Positions 1 through 5,179 of a DNA stretch of 9,592 nucleotides are shown piece after piece. A model generated the notes under the pieces. That model was not told the origin of the DNA. It made no database searches and was given only the letters and a program-made list of their open reading frames with translations. A program made the translations under genes and the position numbers. The first letter of the stretch is position 1. Each line of letters begins with the position of its first letter. The stretch is from ZCTH02-B3 sp036563895 (GTDB taxonomy: Bacteria > Bacillota > Bacilli > Paenibacillales > Paenibacillaceae), in contig DATCLN010000201.1 of NCBI GenBank assembly GCA_036563895.1, forward strand, positions 1 to 9,592, in the 5' to 3' direction.

Positions 1-1
1 G

Positions 2-79
2 ATCGAAGCCATACGCGGCGGCCTCCCGCGCCATGTGGTGGGCACCCTGGAGCCCTGGAGCAGGCGGCCGTCGTACTGA
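2..79 (+). CDS. Possible C-terminal end of an unidentified protein (partial, 5' end outside window)
   Basis: An open frame enters from the left edge and stops at TGA 77-79, giving 25 codons that end in VVGTLEPWSRRPSY. Nearly all third positions are G or C, as expected for coding DNA in a GC-rich genome. The frame ends before the convergent esterase gene begins. I do not recognise the family with confidence; the tail loosely recalls the C-terminus of D-2-hydroxyacid dehydrogenases, but this is only a guess. Two competing readings exist: the +1 frame stays open to 276, which would run antisense into the esterase, and a minus frame is open from about 178 to the left edge but has no ribosome binding site. 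A weak 5-bp GC hairpin followed by TTTT lies at 140-163. Confidence 0.3.
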   Translation: MEAIRGGLPRHVVGTLEPWSRRPSY

Positions 80-191
80 CGATTTCCGATCGCCGCGGCT
101 TGAAGGCCCGAGACCGGCTGCCGTGGCATGTGCAGGCGCCGGCGGAGGCATGTCGCCGCTTTTGCCCTGCGGCATCACGGCGGGAGGGGGG

Positions 192-2051
192 TCAGGTTAC
201 CGTGGAAAACGGCGACGCCGGCAGCCCCTCCCGATTGCACAGGTTCGCTTCGGCCGGATTGTTCGCCCAGGCGTAGCGCACGTGCCTCGGCTCGCGAATC
301 CGGTCGTGCCACACCAGCACGGTATCGCCGGAGATGATCGCCCGCGCCGGATGCCAGGTTCCGTCCGGACCGAGAACGGCAAACCCCGCGGGTTCCTTGC
401 CGTCCCGGGTTGTCAGGCCTTGCTCCGCATGGTCGAACCAGATGCTGACGGCGTTTCCTTCCCGCTTCATTCGACGGTACAGCGGGCCGCTGTGGACGAT
501 GTTCTCGCCGTGGGCGAGGCGCCGGGCACACAGGGCCAGCCGCTGGCCGAGCGTCTTTTTGTCCAGCGGGTGCAAATCGTTGGGCTCCCCGATGTCGATG
601 GCCACCGCCATGGCCGTATTGGGGATGTCCAGACATTTGCGCTGCTGTTCCCGAAGCGCGGCCCATCTTTCGCGGCCGCCGTCCATGTCGGCATAATTGG
701 CCAGTTGCACGAAAATAAAGGGGAAATCGCCGATCTTCCACAGCCCGCGCCAGTCCCGCACCATTTCCCGGAACAACCGGCCGTAGCTTTCGGTTCTGGA
801 CACGTTGGATTCGCCCTGATACCACAGCACCCCCTTGATGGCGTACCGGCTCAGCGGCGCGATCATCCCGTTGTACACGCCCGCGGGCATATATTGGAAA
901 AACGTCGGCGGTTCAAGTTCTTCCTCTGCCACCGCGCCCACCCGGTATTTCCAGTTCCCCGACAGGTCGAGCGTCCGCCCGCCCGCGGCGAGCTCGTAGG
1001 GCATGCCGCCGATGAATTCGCCGGTGTTGTAAATGCTGAGGACGCGCACCGCGATGGTGTTTTTGCCCGGTTTCAGCACGCCGGCGGGGATCGGATAGCG
1101 TCGGGGCGGATAGCGGTAGGCGACGCTTCCGACGAGGCGGCCGTTTACGTACGTTTCGTCGGCGTCCACCACCGTGCCCAGCCGAAGCAGCGCCTCACCC
1201 TCCGCCATGGGAGGCGGAACTTCGATTTCCCGGCGGAACCAGACCGCTCCGCGCGCGTTTTCCAGGCCGCACGCCCGCCAGGAATCGGGCAGCTCAAAAT
1301 CGCCCCAGTCCGAGGTGTCAAGGCACTCCCGGTGCCAGCCTTCTTGCAGCCCCTTGTCCCGCGCGTTCAGCTCCTCGTGCCAACGCCGCTGGCGTTCTTC
1401 GTCGCTTTTCTGCGTGGCCGCCACGTAGGCGTCATCCTTGCACCGGTCCAACAGTTCGTCATAGCCTCCCAGCCGCCGCAGCGTCGGTTCGCTCATCCAC
1501 GCTTCCACGGGCGTGCCGCCGACGGCCGTCAGGATGAGCCCGATGGGAACACCGTACCGCTCGTAAAGCTCCCTGGCGAAGAAAAATCCCGCCGCGCTGA
1601 AGTCCATGACCCGCTCCCCGACTGCCGCGATCCACCGCCCGCCGGCTACCTCTTCCCGCGGACCGTGAAAATCGTACGTCAAGGGCACCGTAAACTGGCG
1701 CACCTGCGGCAGACGGACGTCCCGGACTTCATCCGCAAGCAGCTCCAAAGTGCGGCGCACCGGCATTTCCATGTTGGACTGCCCGCCAAGCACCCACACG
1801 TCGCCGACCAGCACGTCGCGGATGATCCGTTCGTCGCCGTCTTCGTCCACGATGCGCATCTCGTGCGGACCGCCCGGCGGGAGATTTTGCAACACCGCTT
1901 TCCAGCGGCCCTGGTCGTCGGCCCTGGCTTCCCAGGCCCGGCCAATGAATTCGACCCGAACCCGGCGAAGCGGGCGGGTTTTTCCCCAAACGGCCGCTTC
2001 GGCGTCCCGCTGCAACACCATTCCGTCGCTCAGCAAATCGGAAAGCCGCAT
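192..2051 (-). CDS. SGNH-type carbohydrate acetylesterase (sialate O-acetylesterase/SASA family), 619 aa
   Basis: Predicted to remove O-acetyl groups from sugars (sialic acid or plant-wall carbohydrate). Visible motifs are GGQSNM at residues 89-94, with Ser92 as likely nucleophile, then VGGTPVEAWMS (177-187), WYQGESN (410-416) and NDLHP (491-495), with Asp492/His494 as the likely rest of the triad. Residues about 250-370 interrupt the SGNH fold with a beta-rich, GH2-like sugar-binding segment (WFRREIEVP, DADETYVNGRLVG), which is common in this family. The start ATG at 2051 is preceded by AGGAAAGGCGG; the upstream in-frame codon at 2129 has no such signal. No signal peptide is visible, so the enzyme is probably cytoplasmic and acts on imported oligosaccharides. 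A GH105 remnant about 1.6 kb away makes acetylated rhamnogalacturonan fragments a plausible substrate, but that is inference. I saw no clear promoter directly upstream. Confidence 0.9.
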   Translation of the reverse strand: MRLSDLLSDGMVLQRDAEAAVWGKTRPLRRVRVEFIGRAWEARADDQGRWKAVLQNLPPGGPHEMRIVDEDGDERIIRDVLVGDVWVLGGQSNMEMPVRRTLELLADEVRDVRLPQVRQFTVPLTYDFHGPREEVAGGRWIAAVGERVMDFSAAGFFFARELYERYGVPIGLILTAVGGTPVEAWMSEPTLRRLGGYDELLDRCKDDAYVAATQKSDEERQRRWHEELNARDKGLQEGWHRECLDTSDWGDFELPDSWRACGLENARGAVWFRREIEVPPPMAEGEALLRLGTVVDADETYVNGRLVGSVAYRYPPRRYPIPAGVLKPGKNTIAVRVLSIYNTGEFIGGMPYELAAGGRTLDLSGNWKYRVGAVAEEELEPPTFFQYMPAGVYNGMIAPLSRYAIKGVLWYQGESNVSRTESYGRLFREMVRDWRGLWKIGDFPFIFVQLANYADMDGGRERWAALREQQRKCLDIPNTAMAVAIDIGEPNDLHPLDKKTLGQRLALCARRLAHGENIVHSGPLYRRMKREGNAVSIWFDHAEQGLTTRDGKEPAGFAVLGPDGTWHPARAIISGDTVLVWHDRIREPRHVRYAWANNPAEANLCNREGLPASPFSTVT

Positions 2052-2237
2052 GCCATTCCGCCTTTCCTGACTGATTTTGATTGGTGGCAACCCGCAAACA
2101 GACGTTTTTCGTGAAACGGATCGCAACATGGACTATTTCCGCGCAAAGGCCGATATTCCTTTTTTCGTCAGCCATTTTTTTCAGCCGCATCGCTTTTTCG
2201 TTTTGGCTTGGCCGGGGACAAACGGACGGAACGAAAA

Positions 2238-2276
2238 ACTCCCACTGCGATCGCCGAAACGGGCCGCGGTGGGAGT
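2238..2276 (-). terminator. Rho-independent terminator of the small membrane protein gene
   Basis: Arms 2238-2249 (ACTCCCACTGCG) and 2265-2276 (CGCGGTGGGAGT) form a 12-bp stem with one G-T wobble and a 15-nt loop. On the minus strand the stem is followed directly by a T tract (TTTTCGTT). It lies 37 nt past the stop of the 30-residue minus-strand gene and points leftward; on the plus strand no T run follows. It would also insulate the esterase from that transcript. Confidence 0.8.
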
Positions 2277-2312
2277 GTGGCTTCGCAAAGCATCTTTTGT
2301 CACTTGGGCGAT

Positions 2313-2405
2313 TCAATCGAAAACGAACAGAATCAACGCCGCAAATGCCGCACCGACATAAATCCACAGCGAGTCGTTCCTGGAGCAGGTCAGCCATTTT
2401 TTCAC
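2313..2405 (-). CDS. Small hydrophobic single-pass membrane protein, 30 aa, unrecognised family
   Basis: A 31-codon frame starts at GTG 2405 and ends at TGA 2313. The product begins MKKWLTCSRNDSLWIYVG and continues as a hydrophobic helix (about residues 13-29, with AAFAALILFVF), then ends in Asp. That is the layout of a small membrane protein with a short basic N-terminus inside the cell. A strong GGAGGTG (2415-2421) lies 9 nt before the GTG, a sigma-A-like promoter lies just upstream (2429-2457), and a 12-bp terminator follows (2238-2276). A complete set of expression signals around so short a frame is good evidence that it is a real gene. I do not recognise the family and no function can be assigned. 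It is transcribed divergently from the cupin gene. Confidence 0.75.
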   Translation of the reverse strand: MKKWLTCSRNDSLWIYVGAAFAALILFVFD

Positions 2406-2428
2406 GGACGAAGGCACCTCCAATTGTT

Positions 2429-2457
2429 ATTTTACCTGACGGGGGTCCGTCCGTGAA
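2429..2457 (-). promoter_or_regulatory. Sigma-A-like promoter for the small membrane protein
   Basis: On the minus strand, -35 TTCACG (2452-2457), a 17-nt spacer and -10 TAAAAT (2429-2434, 5 of 6 matches). The ribosome binding site GGAGGTG begins 7 nt beyond the -10, so the leader is very short. The -35 overlaps the -35 region of the divergent cupin promoter. Confidence 0.55.
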
Positions 2458-2483
2458 CCACCGCCCGGGCATGGGCATATAAT
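2454..2483 (+). promoter_or_regulatory. Promoter for the cupin gene
   Basis: A perfect TATAAT lies at 2478-2483. The -35 is weak; TGAACC (2454-2459) with an 18-nt spacer is the best fit. The ribosome binding site AAAGGAG (2501-2507) follows closely, so the leader is short. A weak -35 could mean an activator or an alternative sigma factor. Confidence 0.5.
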
Positions 2484-2515
2484 ACGGAAGATTTTTGGGC
2501 AAAGGAGCGCAGCCT

Positions 2516-3241
2516 ATGTACATCAACCCGCATGACCCGTTTCGTTTTCCGTATCCCGCCCGGGCGCCGCAGGATGGTTCGCCGTTTCCGCTTTACCCTT
2601 GGCGGCCGCAGGACGGGCAATACCCTTCCTGGGTTCCGATGACGGGTTGGCCGCTTGGCGGCAGAGGGCCAAATGCGGTCTATCCCGGCCTTGAAGGGCC
2701 CCAGTTTCCTCCGCTCTCTCCGCAGGGGCAGGAAGCGCGAAAGCCTTTCTCCCCGCAGGAGGAGGGAAGCTTCTTCGTTTCGACTGGAGCTCAAAACCCC
2801 CTTCCTCCGCAGGATGAGAGGAGTCCGGTCGTCGAAGGGCTGGACCAGGGCGAAAAACCGTTCGTGATCGGCATCGAGGAAGCCGCGGAGCGAAATACCA
2901 ACTTCAGGAGGGCGCTTTGGACGGGAAAACATCTGCAGGTGGTGCTCATGAGCATCGGCGTGGGCGGTGACATCGGTCTCGAGGTGCATCCCGACGTCGA
3001 CCAGTTTATCCGCATTGAACAGGGAAACGCCCTCGTGCAAATGGGGGAACGCCGGGACCGCCTCAATTTCGTAAGAAGAGTGTCCGAGGGGGACGCCATC
3101 ATGATTCCCGCCGGGACGTGGCACAACGTCACCAATGTGGGGTTTTCTCCGTTAAAGCTGTACACCATCTACGCGCCGCCCGAACATCCGAAGGGCACGG
3201 TGCAACGGACCAAAGCGGAAGCCATGGCCGAGCAACGGTGA
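2516..3241 (+). CDS. Cupin-domain protein with Pro/Gly/Gln-rich N-terminus, 241 aa
   Basis: Residues 1 to about 110 are low-complexity and rich in Pro, Gly, Gln and aromatic residues (for example PARAPQDG, YPWRPQDGQYP). This resembles the disordered N-terminal regions of spore-coat or surface proteins. Residues about 115-225 form one cupin barrel. Motif 2 is exact: GDAIMIPAGTWHNVTN, with His203. Motif 1 fits G(X)5-x-H-(X)4-x-(X)6-G with Glu156, His158 and Gln163 in the usual His, His and Glu positions, so a metal site is likely but altered. ATG 2516 is chosen because AAAGGAG lies 8 nt upstream; a TTG at 2495 precedes that site and is unlikely. A role in the spore coat or as a metal-dependent enzyme is inference only. 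The gene appears monocistronic. Confidence 0.85.
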   Translation: MYINPHDPFRFPYPARAPQDGSPFPLYPWRPQDGQYPSWVPMTGWPLGGRGPNAVYPGLEGPQFPPLSPQGQEARKPFSPQEEGSFFVSTGAQNPLPPQDERSPVVEGLDQGEKPFVIGIEEAAERNTNFRRALWTGKHLQVVLMSIGVGGDIGLEVHPDVDQFIRIEQGNALVQMGERRDRLNFVRRVSEGDAIMIPAGTWHNVTNVGFSPLKLYTIYAPPEHPKGTVQRTKAEAMAEQR

Positions 3242-3299
3242 CGGATTCCGGGCATTGCCGCTTTGCATCAGGTTTCGCCGTTCCGCCGCATCGCCGCGA

Positions 3300-3337
3300 G
3301 GTTCCCGGGATCGCTGAGAGATCTCGGATCCGGGACC
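3300..3337 (+). terminator. Possible weak terminator after the cupin gene
   Basis: GGTTCCCGGGATC (3300-3312) and GGATCCGGGACC (3326-3337) form an imperfect GC-rich hairpin. The T-rich stretch (TGTTTTCTTTT) begins only about 10 nt later, so termination efficiency is doubtful. In the roughly 310 bases between the cupin stop (3241) and the AraC remnant (3552) I see only this hairpin and the direct repeats at 3474-3551. Confidence 0.35.
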
Positions 3338-3473
3338 CTTTGCGGTGTTTTCTTTTGCCATTGATCCGGACACCGGGCGCCAAGTCGGGAAAAGCCCCTT
3401 TCTCCCAACCGGGCTCCCATGCAGCCGTTCCGTTTAAATTGGAAAATATTGTGCGATTATGGGCGATCAGCTC

Positions 3474-3551
3474 GAAAATAAATGCACGTTTGTCGCTATT
3501 TCGTCCAAATCGCTGAAAACGGAAAAATAAATGTACTTTTGGCGTTATTCG
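3474..3551. repeat. Pair of 30-bp imperfect direct repeats, operator-like
   Basis: Copy 1 (3474-3503) and copy 2 (3522-3551) share AAAATAAATG followed by near-matching halves: CACGTTTGTCGCTATTTCG against TACTTTTGGCGTTATTCG. They are offset by 48-49 bp. Read on the minus strand each is a GACAAACGTGCATTTATTTT-like box, a form I associate with AraC/YesN-regulated sugar-transport promoters in Paenibacillus-type bacteria. A CATAAT (minus strand, about 3452-3457) could be the -10 of a leftward promoter activated from these boxes, but no intact gene follows in that direction. The operator role is inference. Confidence 0.5.
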
Positions 3552-3635
3552 CACTTCAGCAACATGTTCAAGAAATGCAGCGGCTATACGCCCTCCGAGT
3601 TCCGCAAGCGCCGGATGGCGGCTTCACGGATGTAG
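3552..3635 (+). pseudogene. C-terminal remnant of an AraC-family transcriptional regulator
   Basis: Codons from 3552 read HFSNMFKKCSGYTPSEFRKRR and end at TAG 3633-3635. This matches the last recognition helix and the conserved FKKxxGxTPSEFRKRR tail of the AraC/XylS HTH domain. Only about 27 codons remain out of roughly 250-550 usual for the family. Upstream in frame there is no further HTH sequence: the frame enters the second operator-like repeat within a single codon. A nearby in-frame ATG (3531) therefore encodes repeat DNA, not regulator. This is a deletion scar and a functional product is not expected. Confidence 0.75.
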
Positions 3636-3673
3636 CGATTTTGCCCGCCCGATCCAAAAGAAACGTGGGGAAA

Positions 3674-3945
3674 TCTGAAGCGAAAGGGCTGCGAATGGGG
3701 TATTTATCCTCCGAATTCCGGAAGGCCCTCGACACCGCCTATGCGGGCATCCTGAGGCAATTCGTCGCGGAGGGCGAAAACGGCGTTCCGGTCTCGGGGG
3801 CACGTGCAAAACGGCGGGCCTCGGGCTGAATCCCCGCCGGAACGGGACCTTCGAATCCTATGTCAGCGAGCCGGTGGCCGACGACGATCCCAAAGGCGTG
3901 GGCGCGTTCATCCTGGCCAGCATCGAGGTGGAGCGGCTGGGATGA
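3674..3945 (+). pseudogene. C-terminal remnant of a GH105 unsaturated rhamnogalacturonyl hydrolase, frameshifted
   Basis: Two consecutive frames together give about 90 residues typical of the GH105 (YteR/YesR) C-terminus. They are SEAKGLRMGYLSSEFRKALD with AGILRQFVAEGENGVPVSG, then, after a frame change, GTCKTAGLG and ESYVSEPVADDDPKGVGAF with LASIEVERLG, ending at TGA 3943-3945. The change occurs at a run of five Gs (3796-3800); one additional G restores a single frame. The family is usually about 350-380 residues, so roughly the first three quarters are missing. GH105 enzymes cleave unsaturated galacturonic acid from rhamnogalacturonan fragments in the cytoplasm. It directly follows the AraC fragment, which suggests one deletion event or successive ones in a pectin-sugar locus. 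A sequencing error could explain the frameshift but not the truncation. Confidence 0.8.
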
Positions 3946-3999
3946 TGGAGGGCTGAGCTCACGTCTGTTTCGGCCGCCGCTGGGTTGCGTATGGCCATG

Positions 4000-4042
4000 G
4001 GCTCCCGGGTGCCGCAAATCGCGGCCGCCCGGGAGCCTTTTT
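4000..4042 (+). terminator. Strong Rho-independent terminator after the GH105 remnant
   Basis: GGCTCCCGGG (4000-4009) pairs perfectly with CCCGGGAGCC (4028-4037). An inner GCCGC/GCGGC stem extends the hairpin, and TTTTT (4038-4042) follows. It is oriented rightward, 55 nt past the GH105 stop, and was probably the original terminator of that operon. It also lies between the remnant and the convergent RCC1 gene. Confidence 0.85.
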
Positions 4043-4088
4043 GCAGCCGGCAAGTTGTCGGGGCTTGTGCCCGGCGCATTCCTGCGGA

Positions 4089-4914
4089 CTACCCGTCCGC
4101 AAGCGCCGCGACCCGCAGGCCGCTCCAGGCGCCTACTTCGCATTGGCCATAGGAGTTGTCGCCCGCCGCGACCACCGTTCCGTCCGATTTCAGGCCGACG
4201 GTGTGAGCGGCACCCGCCGCAACGGCCACGATGTCACGCCATCCGTCCACGTCGCATTGGCCGTAGGTGTTGTCACCCGCCGCGACCACCGTTCCGTCCG
4301 ATCTCAGTCCGACGGTGTGGTAGGAGCCCGTCGCGATGGCCGCGATGTCGCGCCAGCCACTCACATCGCACTGGCCGTGCCCGTTCCAGCCTATGGCTAC
4401 CACTGTTCCATCCGATCGGAGCCCGGCCGTGTGGAGGTAACCCGCCGCCACCGCCACGATGTCGCGCCAATTGTCCACTTTACACTGGCGATACCGGTTG
4501 TTGCCCGTTGCAACCACTGTGCCGTCCGACTTCAGACCGACGGTATGCCAGTCGCCCGCCGTCACCGCCACAATGCCGCTCCAGCCGCCCACGTCACATT
4601 CGCCTTGGAGGTTTCGGCCTGTCGCCACCACCGTACCATCCGATTTCAATCCGACGGTGCGGCACCAGCCCGCCGCGACGACCACAAGATCGCGCCAGCC
4701 GCCCACGTTGCATTGGCCGTGCCTGTTCCACCTGGCGGCGATCGCCGTGCCGTCGGACCTCAGACCGACGGTATGGGCGTTGCCTGTGTTGGCGGCCACA
4801 TGGACGTTGCTCGCCGCCACTGCCACGATGTCGCGCCAGTCTTCCACGTCGCATTGGCCGCATTTGTTGTCGCCAACCGCAACCACTGTGCCGTCGGCTT
4901 TGAGCCCCACCGTA
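4089..4914 (-). repeat. Seven tandem ~114-bp coding repeats within the RCC1-type gene
   Basis: The DNA repeats in step with the protein. For example, ACCACCGTTC (plus strand) recurs at 4171 and 4285, exactly 114 bp apart, with much of the flanking sequence conserved. Such arrays can gain or lose units by recombination. The unit nearest the gene start is 27 bp longer. Confidence 0.8.
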
Positions 4915-4970
4915 TGGCGGCGGCCCCCCGCGAGGGGGAATCTGAACCGGCCTGGCGAAATCCCACTCAT
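4089..4970 (-). CDS. RCC1-type beta-propeller repeat protein, 293 aa
   Basis: After an 18-residue lead, the whole protein consists of seven units with the pattern HTVGLKSDGTVVAxGDNxYG then QCDVxGWRDIVAVAAGxx. Unit 1 is 47 residues, because of a roughly 9-residue insertion near NVHVAANTG, and units 2-7 are 38 residues each. Together they account exactly for residues 19-293, and the protein stops at the end of unit 7. Such repeats belong to the RCC1/BLIP-II class and are expected to form a propeller that binds proteins; no catalytic motif is visible. There is no signal peptide or anchor, so it is probably cytoplasmic, or secreted by an unknown route. The start ATG at 4970 has GGGAGGGG 5 nt upstream; a longer form from 5012 lacks such a site. 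It is transcribed divergently from the HD-GYP gene. The partner is unknown. Confidence 0.85.
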   Translation of the reverse strand: MSGISPGRFRFPLAGGRRHTVGLKADGTVVAVGDNKCGQCDVEDWRDIVAVAASNVHVAANTGNAHTVGLRSDGTAIAARWNRHGQCNVGGWRDLVVVAAGWCRTVGLKSDGTVVATGRNLQGECDVGGWSGIVAVTAGDWHTVGLKSDGTVVATGNNRYRQCKVDNWRDIVAVAAGYLHTAGLRSDGTVVAIGWNGHGQCDVSGWRDIAAIATGSYHTVGLRSDGTVVAAGDNTYGQCDVDGWRDIVAVAAGAAHTVGLKSDGTVVAAGDNSYGQCEVGAWSGLRVAALADG

Positions 4971-4998
4971 TTTTTCCCCTCCCAGGAAAACAAAACTT

Positions 4999-5025
4999 AT
5001 TCTATCAGGCACATAAAAAAAATTA
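4999..5025 (-). promoter_or_regulatory. Possible promoter for the RCC1-type gene
   Basis: On the minus strand TAGAAT (4999-5004) matches the -10 at 5 of 6 positions, about 29 nt before the start codon. The -35 region (TTAATT-like) is poor and includes a run of eight T. The call rests mainly on the -10 and its position. Confidence 0.35.
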
Positions 5026-5121
5026 ACGCGCGGCGCAACCCGGATTTCTTTCTGGCGTTGTGATTTTTGTTCTTCTCATGCCGTTTTGCCGGAACTTTTT
5101 CTCTGAAAACCGCTTTATTTG

Positions 5122-5130
5122 TGATACGAT
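5122..5130 (+). promoter_or_regulatory. Possible extended -10 promoter for the HD-GYP gene
   Basis: TGATACGAT (5122-5130) fits an extended -10 (TGn followed by TACGAT), 50 nt before the start codon. No good -35 is seen at 16-18 nt. The following ATATATAAAAATAAA is very AT-rich for this genome. Confidence 0.4.
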
Positions 5131-5179
5131 ATATAAAAATAAAGGAAAAATTTTCCCTGCAAAGGAGCATGAATGGCGC

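Noticed and set aside
1..178. A minus-strand partial gene from 178 to the left edge (starting MPQGKSGDM)
   Set aside because: No ribosome binding site precedes any of its starts and the sequence is low-complexity Pro/Ala/Gly/Ser; a plus-strand gene end at 79 fits slightly better, though neither is secure.
33..2114. A 693-codon open frame on the plus strand
   Set aside because: It lies antisense to the esterase, has no ribosome binding site and encodes a Pro/Arg/His-rich product without domains. It is a shadow of a high-GC coding strand.
2112..2125. TGAAACGGATCGCA as a CcpA/LacI-type operator upstream of the esterase
   Set aside because: The central CG of the consensus is replaced by GG and no clear promoter lies beside it; one imperfect match is expected by chance.
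3482..3829. A single 115-residue gene spanning the repeats and the GH105 start
   Set aside because: Only the last 40 or so codons resemble a known family; the first part runs through operator-like repeats and the AraC tail in the wrong frame.
3860..5063. Two long plus-strand frames (3860-4903 and 4041-5063)
   Set aside because: Both mirror the RCC1 repeats on the opposite strand; their own periodicity of 114 bp and Arg/Pro-rich content come from the repeat gene.
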